Shown: positions 26,101 to 36,958 of the stretch, in pieces
How the letters are laid out: each line of letters begins with the position of its first letter
How positions within the stretch are numbered: the stretch's first letter is position 1
Assembly (NCBI RefSeq): GCF_009389715.1
Contig: NC_052404.1
Coordinates: 7,958,745 to 8,022,744, forward strand
Origin: Phoenix dactylifera
Taxonomy: Eukaryota > Streptophyta > Magnoliopsida > Arecales > Arecaceae
Direction of reading: 5' to 3'
DNA: 64,000 nt
The notes under the pieces: model-generated
The model's input: only the letters and a program-made list of their open reading frames with translations
Told to the model about the DNA's origin: nothing
The model's database searches: none
Position numbers and translations under genes: made by a program

Positions 26101-29100
26101 TTTTTAGTAAAAAAATGGGCGAATAATCTAATCTTTCATTTCACCTTCGCCAATTTCCGAACTTATTATACCTAAAAGAAGGGAAAAAATATAGAAAAAA
26201 CCAGCTCAATTAATAAAATAATTTATAATATAATTTACAACAATTTAATCAACGTCTACAATTTTACTAATACCAAAAAAAAATCTACATATTACCCCAT
26301 CAACATATGAGTCATCTTCACTATTATTTTATGGAGTTTCTAATTTAGATTTATACTAAATACAAATAGTATTAAAGATATTCATTATCAAGTATGTTTG
26401 GTGTCCGTTTTGGTTTTGAATCGGATTTAGATAAGAGAATCCACTATAACCATCATGGAAATCAAAATCAAAACCAAATAATTTTTAATTTTTTAAAACT
26501 ATCACAAAAATCATCTCTATCTAATTATGATTAAAAACATTTTATTGGTTTGTAGACAAATAAAACATTTAGGTATCCATTCCGATGACATCCCTCCTTA
26601 ACATAAGCAGTGTAATTTGAGAAATACAGTACACAACGGTTATTACCAAAAGGTTCTCAACAGTTGAACAACTTGCCCATCTGTTCAAGTACTCAACAAT
26701 TGCATTATTAGCCCTATACAAATATAAATAACCAACCAAACATTCCAGAAGAAAGCTTGGCATTTCTGAGGCTCTGAGAGACTTTTTGAGTGTTACCATG
26801 AGATGCTGATCTCTTCCACCTTGGAATAAAATAACATCATATAGAGCAATGTATTCTAATTTGGTTTCACAATGATGAATGGGGTCTAAATTCCTTCACC
26901 ATGGAGGAGGGCTATTAATTTCTACAATAATACATTCAACCACAGTTTATGCTCTGATCCAAATATTCAGCAATGAAAGGACAAAACGCCCCATGGGAAT
27001 CCGACCCTTTATCATGTGTACCCACTCTCTAACAAAATAATGGGAACCAGCCTAACCTTGCTTTAGCCCACAAGAAAAGCACTAAAACCATTTGGTCTCT
27101 TGCATGGCTCTTCCTTTAATTATTAAGTTGCTAACAGCATCCTAGAAACTAGGGCAAGAGAAGGAGCTAATGATTCATTATGCCAGTAGAAGAAGCTCAG
27201 TCAACAAAGTCAAGATGGTGACATCCCTCTATTTGTTTTTATACCTTTATTATTCTTTTTTTTTTTTTGGTTTGATCCATTTAGGATAAGAATGTAATCA
27301 AACAACAAACCTTGCACAGCCAACAGTGTACACTTTATTTGGCTCTTATGTACATGGAAAAGATACCCTAATCCCTTGAGTAAATGGGCCCTCCATGTGC
27401 CATGCTTTTGAATGCAACCTCACTTGATAGTTATGTGTTGATTTTAATATGTGGGTATCATAACCTTCTAAACCTTGTCTCTTTTTTTTGGCTTTTTGTT
27501 CCCCTTTCTTAGACAGTTTCTAAGATTCCATATATGCATTGTATGCTCTTTTTTCCGCTCTTACTTGAATCTTGTGGCTCGGCTAATTTACGCTTCTATC
27601 TACCAAATGCAATTCCTGAATTGATCGATTGATACGATTATTTCCTAAAGCTAGGGATATAAAGTCGATAAGCATATTAACTGCTTGATTTTCATCAAAA
27701 ATTAAAAAAAATATCATTTTTTCCATTTTTCATTTTCTAAAAAGAGTGCTAACATGGGATGCTTTGTCACAAAACGTGCTCATAAAAGTCTAAGATGGAG
27801 CTATTGAGCGAAATTTTGGCTACATGTCGGAAGCCAGTTAAGTAACGACATGGCTCGAAAATGACATACCCCTATGCTGTTTATGTGCTAATCGTTGCAG
27901 TATTATTTCTAATGAAGCTGAAACCCAAACTTGTCCAGTTGCTTTCCTGCATATCATGTATATATTGTTGTTGCAATTGTGTAACATTTATTACTGAGTC
28001 TTGCATTTCTCAAAATTATCTAAAAACTCTCATATTTTTATCCAATACTTGAAATTTCTAGGTAGGTCAACCAAGATTAGATAATAAGTTCTCATCTTGG
28101 CTTTCATGCACAAAGTTTTGACTCTCGCCATTGGATTTCTTCTGATCGCGATCTGGACCATCTCCGCTTTATGAAATAGATTACGAAATTGACAGAGATG
28201 CTTCCTCCTTCCACCTTTTGTTCTTATAAAATATAATGCATCAAAAGATATTTACCGAGGAAACCAAAAAATTTTAAAAGCTAAGAGGTGGATCATCAAA
28301 GTTAAGACCATATTGCTTAGGAATGATAACAAGATAGCTAAATAATAGGTTTTCTTGCTTTTTTTTTTTTTTTTTTTCTCGTGCACAAGGCTTTGCCTCT
28401 AATCATTGGACTTCTTCCCACCATGATCTGCGTCATCTCCTCTTAATAAAATAGATAGACAAATTTACCATTATGCTTCCTCTTTCCAGCTTTTTGCCTT
28501 CAGAAAAATGTAACACGCCAAAAGATATGTACTTAAAGATTCCTTCAAACAAAGTACCCGAGGAACTTCAAAAATCAATTAAAAGTTAAGTGATAGATTA
28601 CTAAAGATAGGGAGGAATTTTGGATTTCATTTCTATTTAATTCCTTTAAGTTCTTGTTAAACTAATGCACAAGTACAAATCATCATCACATTCTTGTTCC
28701 CTATCTTTTCTCCGCAAATATAGCAGGGTACAAGTGAAGACTGGGGCCAACCAAGGGGAAGTTTGGTGCAGCCCCCCCTTAAAGGAGCCGAGGTGCACCG
28801 TTCTCTAAAGCTAGCCCTGGCTCAATGGCTGTGCCCCAAAAGCCAAACCAAGGGTTGTTGGTCGGTGTCGTCCCCTTAAATTCCTCTGCAAAAATTTATG
28901 TGCCCCCACTCCATGTACACTGCCGTCTTGGAGGGTCGGTCGCCACTTCTGCCACCCTCCCTCTTCTCCTTTGATTTAATTTGTCACGGTTTTAGGGCCT
29001 CAGGCATGTGGAAAACAAATGGACAAAGATATCAAAAGGAAACAAATGGACAAAGATATCAAAAGGCCAACCACCCTAAGCTGCGATCCGTTCGAGGACT

Positions 29101-29110
29101 CATATTCCAT
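23180..29110. other. WOX upstream region and intergenic
   Basis: There is a GC-richer block at 24220-24670 (with the inverted repeat CCCTTTGC-AGA-GCAAAGGG near 24311-24329) and homopolymer T runs. A diverged tandem duplication of about 275 bp lies at 28070-28620. No coding domain was recognised on either strand. Confidence 0.4.
28070..28620. repeat. diverged ~275-bp tandem duplication
   Basis: Two copies share the order of TTGGATTTCTTC/TTGGACTTCTTC (28131 and 28406), then a CATCTCC segment, ATGCTTCCTC and AAAAGATAT motifs. The second copy has gained a poly-T run at 28360-28380. They have diverged considerably, so this is an old event. Confidence 0.5.
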
Positions 29111-29113
29111 TCA

Positions 29114-29369
29114 GGGTGCATTTGGTTCGTGACCTGAATCAAAATCGGAATGAATTTGAATGAGAGTCGGAATAGCCATATTTTCCGACGTATTTGTTTC
29201 ATAACTGTAATTGAAATCAGAATTGGACTGAGTTTTGAATACTAAAGAGAGTCGGATCTTGGAAGATTGGGGCATTCCCTTTAGAATCGAAATAGAAATG
29301 TAATTTTGTCAACTAAATGGCTGTAATGAAAGTCACTTATTTCCATTCTCATTCCAAACAAGTATGCCC
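29114..29369. mobile_element. Tourist-like MITE, 256 bp
   Basis: The ends are imperfect inverted repeats: GGGTGCATTTGGTTCG on the left and the reverse complement of GGGCATACTTGTTTGG on the right. Flanking 3-bp direct repeats TCA lie at 29111-29113 and 29370-29372. There is no coding capacity. A 3-bp TSD and GGG-starting TIRs suggest the PIF/Harbinger superfamily. Confidence 0.65.
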
Positions 29370-30544
29370 TCAGTGTTAATTGCTTGTTTCTCCTCATTTC
29401 TAAGTCGGTGACCTAGGTCAGTTAATCTAGAATCAAAATGAAACCAGCAAAAATATATCATTGACATCTATTTTAAATATTTAGTATCCACTAACGCATG
29501 CGATTTTGCCGGCGCCAATTTGCACGAATTAACGAAGATGAATGCTTGATTCACAATTACATGCATGCCGTGTCATGACACATGCTAACTTTTGCTATGC
29601 AAGCCCTACATTATGCTGTAACTTATAAAACAATGGAATTATGTGAGGCTCATGGTGTAGTGTTTTAGCTACAACTCATGTGGAGAACCATCGACAAAAT
29701 GAACTTAGAGAATAAAAAAACCAAAGGTGCCAGATATGCTTGCTAACTTTTGTGATACAAAGGTAGGTAGAATATAATTTGTATAGCTGGAGATGCTCAT
29801 GAGAGACTATCTAAGAGGAATAATGTCGGACAAATTATGAGCAGCTTGTGCATGAACATAAGAGGGAGTGTCTGTTTGCCGCTTACGTACCTCTTTCAAT
29901 CACCTTAATTAATTCCTAGTAAGGGGGTCTAATTAGTAGTTACTGTTGTTATTTTGGCACTTTATGTGGCCTATCATGTATTTAGAAGAATCCTAATCGT
30001 TATTATTTACAATCTTGTTCAAATTCTATGTAATATTCTATGCAATGTACCACAAACAACGAAGATATGCGACGCACACAGTGCACAAAGGTATTTAGTT
30101 GCACTTCAAGCTAACATTCCTATAGAAAATTAACTAATAATGAGATCAACAACACACAGCATCTTCTAACATTAAAGAAGAAAATGATTGGAAATGCTGG
30201 AGATAAGATTTCATTGTAAACTGCTTTATTTGAATAAACAAAAAATTAAAAGCAGATCAGGTAATATTGTTGGGGGAATGCCTTTGTGACACATACCTAT
30301 TTCAATGTTCTTAATTACAAGGAAGATATCTAATTATTATTTTTTAACATTTTTGATAAAATGTAATTAAAAGGAGCAGATGAATATCCACGTTTCGAAC
30401 TGTAAATATAATCGATTAGTTCAGAAATTTGTGCTTTCCAACCGTCACCGAGTGCACTCTAGAGTAGTAGGATTATAAAGTTATTATGTAATTTCGTTAT
30501 GTGGTGTGATAACACAGCTATTACTTAACCAAGGATTGTAATAG

Positions 30545-30549
30545 CATGT
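30545..30549. repeat. TRIM target-site duplication (CATGT), left
   Basis: Identical to 31074-31078 on the other side of the element. Confidence 0.85.
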
Positions 30550-31073
30550 TGTGATGCCCAATAGTTCCACATCAGAAAAACTCATTCCAGAGCCTGGATA
30601 TATGAGGCGGGCCTCATATATCCAGGCTCTGGAATGAGTTTTCCTGCAGACGCGTTTTAGGTGGAAAACAAAACCGAAGAGGGGTCTGAGCAGGATGTGT
30701 GCGCGTGTGCGGGCTCCGGAACTAGACAATATCTGGCAGGAGAGCTCCGTGTTCCCCCTTTATGTGGCCCCCACATGAGCACTGGGTGTCTCACGTGCCC
30801 CGAGGAGGTGGGGGTGTAACATTTGGTATTAAAGCCGATGACGGCTCTTGTCCGATAGTAGAAAGGATGTGAGGCCCAATAGTTCCAAATCGAAAAGACT
30901 CGTTTCAGAGCCTGAGCATATGAGGCGGGTATCTCCAAATCCTACAGCAACATTTTCGGTGGGAAACAAAACCGAGGAGGGATAAACCAGATAATATTTG
31001 GCAGGGGAGCCCCGCGGTTCCCCCTACGTGGGCACTGGGTGCCTCACGTGCCCCGAGGAGATGGAGCATGACA
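30550..31073 (+). mobile_element. TRIM: miniature LTR retrotransposon
   Basis: A complete terminal-repeat retrotransposon in miniature, 524 bp. The left LTR is 30550-30821 and the right LTR 30868-31073. Both begin TGTGA.GCCCAATAGTTCC and end in CA, with the shared blocks GAGCCTG..ATATGAGGCGGG and CACGTGCCCCGAGGAG. Only 46 bp lie between them: a primer-binding site TGGTATTAAAGCC (30824-30836) resembling the initiator tRNA-Met site with two mismatches in the first 12 positions, and a short purine tract AGAAAGGA (30860-30867) before the right LTR. There is no coding region, so it was mobilised in trans. The TSD is a perfect CATGT. The left LTR is 66 bp longer, partly because of a palindrome. Confidence 0.88.
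30577..30642. repeat. perfect 32-bp-arm palindrome in the TRIM left LTR
   Basis: The left arm 30577-30608 and right arm 30611-30642 are exact reverse complements separated by 2 bp (GG). The right LTR lacks this structure, so the inverted copy arose after, or during, insertion of this element. Confidence 0.95.
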
Positions 31074-31078
31074 CATGT
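31074..31078. repeat. TRIM target-site duplication (CATGT), right
   Basis: Matches 30545-30549. Confidence 0.85.
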
Positions 31079-31533
31079 AGTGTCATCATGTGCAAATAAG
31101 GGACTTAATAATGATTCTTATATCTTAAGATCATAAACATGCGATGGGACACTTACATAAAAATTGCATAACTACCTCCAATAGGCAAAGAATCACTATA
31201 TTCTCCTTTTCCAACTCAGGTCATCTATCATAATACCTTTTGGGTCGAAGTATTATTGTTCTAACCGATTTCAAAATAACTCAAACCACCATACTTCTAC
31301 TCCACACTCTGATCTAATCCAACAAATACTCTAAGACTGTTAAATAATTTTTGACCAAAATATTACTTTGCATTGGAACTAAGAAAATCCAAATTTCAAA
31401 TTTTCAAGTAGAACTAGAGCAGAACCTCTAGATTTTTTTGTCCTCAATTTATGTAGAGCATACTTATGATAACTAACCCTTAGGCCATTAGTTAAGTTTA
31501 TGGTCACTACATGATATCTTCAACCTATTTAGA

Positions 31534-31686
31534 ATCCATTATCTAGGTTTAATTTAAAGTAAATTAACCCTAGATTCCCTTGGTAATTTAATTAGACAAT
31601 CTAGATTGATCCATTATCTAGGTTTAATTTAAAGTAAATTAACCCTAGATTCCCTTGGTAATTTAATTAGACAATCTAGATTGATC
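31534..31686. repeat. perfect 75-bp tandem duplication
   Basis: Two consecutive copies start ATCCATTATCTAGG at 31534 and 31609 and appear identical over the whole 75-bp unit. The identity implies a recent duplication. No coding content. Confidence 0.92.
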
Positions 31687-31689
31687 TTT

Positions 31690-32526
31690 CTTTCAAAAGG
31701 ATTTACTCCAAATTTCAACAAGTCAGAAGACTCTGTGCTAATATCACTATGAGTAGAAATTATCTCTATTAATCTCCAAATCTTCTTCACCAAAATTTGT
31801 AATATCTATCTGCAATGCTACATGCAATAACTTATGTAAGCATCTCTACTCAATATGACATTTTATTAGTGGCTTCATCAACAATAATAAAAGATCTCTA
31901 CTCAAATCATAAAAATAAACTTAAGTTTAAATTAATACATCTAATAGTCTCCAATAATTTTGAGAAAGATCTAGTAGCCCAATCTAAATATAAAAATTCA
32001 AGTTACTAGAATTTTCCACCAATATGCATAATCTATGGCCTTAAAAATAAAATCAAATACATCAATAGAAAATATACTTATTTGCAATATCCAAAAATGC
32101 CAATTCCAAATTAATCCATATACAAATTCAACCTTGAAGACCATTGCTTGATAATACTACAAAAAATCTTTCTTAGCTCACTCCAATACTATGAAAAATT
32201 CATATACAAATTTCACTATAATAATTAGCAGCAAAACTGAAAGTGCTATCAAATCTAAACACCTATCAAGTTTGAACTTTCAAATCATTTAAACAATATA
32301 AAAACATGATACGGTATAATCGGTATGCCATAGTTAACCTTCCTACACTTACCTTAGGTCTAATTTCTCTTATCATGATCAGAGATGATAAATCATCAAG
32401 TCCTTTGGTGCTTATCTTATACCAAACCCAATAAACACTGAATTTAAAGAACTTATTTTATACCAAAGCCAATACATATATTTTATCATAATGCCTAGTG
32501 ATCTTACACTTAAGCACTGAATTTAT
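31690..32526. other. AT-rich intergenic, nothing recognised
   Basis: No gene, RNA or bounded element was recognised here. Confidence 0.45.
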
Positions 32527-32762
32527 TTCTGCCACATTTATCATGTCCCTATTGATCATAACCTCAAGCTATAATACATTTCTGTCACAATTCTTAGTGA
32601 TCTAAAATTTAGGCTCAATACCATTCTATCACAATTTCTAATGATCTTTAACCTAAGCTCTAATACCACTTATGCCATGGTCCCTAGTGGTCTTAAACCT
32701 TAAACTCTGATATGATTCTGTCACGATCTCCAATGATCTTAAACCTAAGCTCTGATACCATT
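32527..32762 (-). repeat. tandem array of primer-binding-site-containing units
   Basis: Five diverged units of about 45-53 bp. Each runs roughly CTGTCACGATCTCC, ATGATCTTAAACC, then AAGCTCTGATACCATT. The reverse complement of the last motif contains TGGTATCAGAGC, the initiator tRNA-Met primer-binding site of many plant retroelements. It is exact in the last unit (32749-32760), next to an LTR-like end at 32763. Degraded versions occupy the other units. Confidence 0.65.
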
Positions 32763-32894
32763 TGTAACAATTCAGGACCTCATCCAAAAAGGCTAGTTGA
32801 AAGATATTTTTTGGATTTCTTGATCCTATATAAGTATTCAAGATCTATCCAGAGAATAATCAATGTGAGACTAAACATATGTCCGCATTCAACA
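32763..32894 (-). mobile_element. LTR-like fragment next to a perfect PBS
   Basis: On the - strand this segment starts TGTTGAATGCGG and ends TTGTTACA. Two bases later comes an exact TGGTATCAGAGC primer-binding site, so it looks like the 5' LTR of a small retroelement running leftward. It contains a TATATAAG-like promoter motif on the + strand (about 32827-32834). The 5' limit is an estimate. I found no matching second LTR or coding domain, so the element is partial. Confidence 0.45.
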
Positions 32895-32899
32895 AAACA

Positions 32900-34727
32900 A
32901 TCACTGGAATGCGAATTTGCCATGATTAGTTGATGCGTGTAATTTAGCTTTTGATAGTGACACTCCAAACAAATTTCACCTACTTTCTTGGAAACTTGAA
33001 TCCTCCTGCCCTCTAGTGAAAAAATTATTGCTTGGACCAGGTCCATAGCCCTGCAGTGGACCTGTATTGCCCCATTAATTTTCCCTTCTCTTTCTTTTTT
33101 TCTTTGTGACTTGGTCCAACCAACGATTTCTTCCTCTAGTGGCCGTCGAATAGAAGTGCACCACATGCATGTTTGGTCCTATGCTCCCTCCCCCCTTCTC
33201 TTCGAGGTGACCGCCCATGAGGGAGGTCGGAAGCAAAAGGGCTCATTGTGGTCCAAAGGCTAGGCTTTTCATGACCAAGTATATTGTAGGTTAATAGGTC
33301 AAATGATTGAATTGATGCAAACTAGAAGCATAAGAACTTGAAGTTGATACGATCGAGGCCATACGATCGACAAGTAGATCTGCATGTCCATAGCGATTGG
33401 ATGAAATTGTTTACATTAAATTAGATCTTACCTCCAAACTAGAGGAAGAATTCCATATAGATGGGGCAATCAATGCCAAGACCAAAACTTAGACCTGTTC
33501 CACATGGGCCGGCCGCCGGTCTTGACATTATATTGCTAAGAGTCATTGCCAAGTCCTAATACTATTACAATTCTTATTTAGTTGGTCATTAGTTTTAATG
33601 ACTTTAGGATTCTATTTCTAGTTTTACTCTACTTAGTTATTTCTTCTAAAACAGTGACCTAGTCTTATCTTTTAGTAGATGTTGGTTTTTGAATTTGAGT
33701 AGGAATCAAACATCTCACCATATGATGCTCTATTTAAAGGGATCTTTAGCGTCTCCTTTAGCATGGCGTGAGAAAAGAGAGAATGAGAGTCGTCCTTCTT
33801 GGCGACGCATAAGGGAGAGTCTTTTTATGTGGTTCAATATTTTAATATTTTTTTTTGTTTTTTGTTTGGTGTTTGTTCTCGATTTTAAACCGGCGCAGCC
33901 GATCTACTTCATGTAGCGTGTCGTTCTACAGATATTGCAGGATGACCATATAATTGGACATGAAAACCTTAAATTTCATCCTGGTATTTCTTTTAGAGAG
34001 GCATGGGAACGCTATCCTACCATTTGCCTTTTATCATGACCCTCAAATCTTTTGGCTGCAAGCAAGGCGGCACATTTTCTGGCTTGAATTCTTGCAGCTA
34101 TCTCCCACCAAGAGCATGGTGATCGGTTGGCGATGGACGTGGACCTGCCCATTCCCAAAATGGATGAGATTTAAAGTGTCCTCATCTCACCCTTAAAATT
34201 GGGAAGATGACAAGACCCCTCCTGTCATGGAAGGTTGGGGAAAAACTCGACCCATACTGACCGTCCGTACATCCCTACCACCCTATATATGGTGGGGTTG
34301 TTTCCATCTCAACAACAACAAAACCCCCATTCACCTTTAAAAAACAAGAAGAACAAGAAGACATACGTAGCTTGCTAAAGCCAACCTACTGCTGCTCTCT
34401 TCCATGCACATGTTTAACTACGCATGTCTTGATAACGTGTTACGTAGACGGCTAAGTTCCATGTTTGACACGCTACAAGTTGATCCTGTGTGTGCGCTCT
34501 TCAGAAAATACACATTGTCATCACTTGCACGTTACGGATCCTGCGGTACATGGTTGATGCTATGCCGGACCATCAAGTGGTCTTCATACGCTAGAGAGTA
34601 TATGGTGCAAAACTTTTTCATGTGCATTTCTGAAAATTTTGGTACGACCGTGCAAGTGGAAACATTCCTCTCATGAAAAACAGGATGAAAGATCTACGTA
34701 CTGATCTCCTAGCAATTTAGATATGTT
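32900..34727. other. intergenic, unrecognised frames
   Basis: A TATA-like CTATATATGG (34263-34272) precedes a 90-codon frame at 34404-34676 that I do not recognise. It could be a small expressed gene or chance. Nothing else can be supported. Confidence 0.35.
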
Positions 34728-35200
34728 CAAGATTAAGCGTTATTGTCGCACGCCCCCACCATCTAACTTCCTCAAGATCAACTTCGATGGTAGTGTCTTG
34801 GATGGCGGAGGCAGGAAGAAAGTGGGCTTTGTGATTAGGAACCACAACTTCATGTTCGTTGCATTGGACGTAGGCAGGGCCGATCCTACCCTTAGGCGAC
34901 TTAGGCGGTCGCCTAAGGCCTCGGCTTAAAGAAGACCTACCGTAAGAAAGACCTCAGAGACAAAATGAAAAGAAAAAAAGCCCCCATGTGAGCTCGTCTT
35001 AAACTGACCCACTGCAGAAAAGGCCTTAAAGACAAAATGACCTTAGACCCCCAAATATATTGGGCCGCTCCTAGACGCAGGTAGCATCTATTTGGAAGGT
35101 GACTCAACTATTGTAATCGATTGGATTCAGAGCCGATACAGATGGGCAACATTTGCTACTTCGGAATCGGCACTAATTTCGAATCAGGCATCGTGTCATA
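34728..35200 (+). pseudogene. LINE-type RNase H remnant split by a MITE
   Basis: From 34750 the frame reads PPPSNFLKINFDGSV then KVGFVIRNHNFMFVALD. This is the start of an RNase H-like domain of the type found in plant LINEs, with the first catalytic Asp in NFDGS. After a 199-bp insertion the + strand continues AGSIYLEGDSTIVIDWIQS, with the second catalytic Asp in EGDS. The roughly 30 residues normally between these motifs are missing, so the domain was already deleted internally before the insertion. No poly-A end is visible and it is non-functional. A domesticated RNase H gene is less likely given the break. Confidence 0.65.
34875..35073. mobile_element. hAT-like MITE, 199 bp
   Basis: The left end CAGGGCCGATCC and right end GGGCCGCTCCTA form imperfect terminal inverted repeats. 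The 8-bp flanks GACGTAGG (34867-34874) and GACGCAGG (35074-35081) differ by one base, fitting an aged 8-bp hAT target-site duplication. The interior has the palindromic CTTAGGCGACTTAGGCGG and CGCCTAAGG motifs common in plant MITEs. There is no coding capacity. It sits inside an RNase H remnant. Confidence 0.72.
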
Positions 35201-35201
35201 G

Positions 35202-36900
35202 TGCCCCCCACTTTTTTTTTTTTTTTCGTGCAAAAGAAGCAGCTCAAATTTATATATAAATAACGAAGTAATAGTGACAGCCTGAAAACAAGAAGCAATC
35301 CATCAAACTAACCAAGTGAAACGTAACTGAATATAACAGGTTATTCATGTCTATGATAGAGAATATTAAAAGTATTTCTTTTTGGTGTAACCAAAATGGG
35401 CATCGGAATTAGCTAGCCTGGAAATCCAACTAGGTTGATGTCTTGGGCTCACGTAGCTTTTATGTCCAATGCAAGATTGAGTGGCTGGAACCAACATATA
35501 GCCGACAGCATTAAACTCCATGCATGGCTTCACTTTGATAATGACCCCTTTATGGGGAACATTCCCTACTTAATTTTTTTGGTTAACAACATTCCCTACT
35601 TAATTTGCTACCACCACATTGGCCATGACATGTGGAACCTTGTTTGGAGAATTGTTCGGGATTCGTTGAACCCCTAGCTTCAATTGTCTAACATGGAGGA
35701 ATTGAATTAATAGTAGCTTTTTTATTGTGGGAACCTTTTTCCATTCATGATCAAAGAAGCTTGGAATGGGAGGATTTGGAGGCTTGGAATCTCTGAATTC
35801 ATGGTTAATGGAAGTTTTGTCCACACAATTTGATTGAGGAGCTTTGGATGGTATTGGGAGGGAGAATTTGCAGAGGTGGGAGTGGTGGAAATATGGGTAG
35901 TCTGGTTTATAAGGTACATGAAAGCCAAAAGAAACCTGTCTTGTAGAAAGAGCGAAGTGGGAGTGGACAAGGAGTCTTAAGAGAGGGAGAGGCGGATAGG
36001 AGATATGGATAGGAAAGTCTTCACATTGGTTTTCAGACGGGCATTTTTCAGGAGGTATGGATTGAATGGAAGGTTGACTCGACAAGCAATTTAATTCTCA
36101 GAGACGATAGAATTGGATGAATTGAATAATATTTTATAAATATGTATTCATCGTAAGTTTTTCTTCAAAATTTTTGTATCATTAATTGACCTTTCAATAC
36201 GTAGTATTTGAATTCAGATGAAATTCTGATCATGATTCCCAAAAAGTACTTCGATATTTTCAAAAAATGTATGATTCTTCATCTATTTCTCATATTCCAT
36301 GAATAACCAAAATATTGAGGAAGATCCAAAAAAAATTTTATTTGATTCTTTTTGAGTTGCCGGCCTATTTCACCCCTTTTTTTTTTTTTGATAGGAGAAT
36401 GGATTCTAGTTCCGATGGGGTCTTATAAGGAAGTGGATCGATCTACACCAATAAATTGTAGCAACACAAAAGGTACACTATAAACCTAAAAGGCACGTAG
36501 CACTTCTCTCAAACTTTTTAGAAGAAAAAGAAAAGGAAAAGTATCAAAGCATCCAATGGTAATGATCCAAGAAATACAATATCAGCACACTGATCTAGAA
36601 TCTTTTGCACAACAAAAATCAAATTTTGGATAGATTGCACTAAGCAAGAAGTGAACAACGGCTATATAATCTTATATATAAACCAAGCTTGCAGGTTAAT
36701 TTCATAAACATGCTCCATACGACACATCCATTTCCTCTTAATTCCCTACAAGTTTTATCTCCATTCGACACAGACCCCTGAGGAAACTAACACATGCGGC
36801 TGCACCTAGCCATTGCCCTCCTTTAGATGAAATGGGCATTCCCACTAGCATCAGTATACAATAAATCCAGCAATTGTATTGCTTGAAGTCTCTGGTGCAA
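35202..36900. other. intergenic downstream of the methyltransferase
   Basis: It contains poly-T runs and an open frame of 161 codons on the - strand (36085-35600) without recognisable motifs. The 3' UTR of the methyltransferase should lie just left of 36959. Confidence 0.4.
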
Positions 36901-36958
36901 ACAACCACCAAAAAAAAAAGAAGAAAAGAAAACAGCTGAATTATTGGTGAAGGAGATA

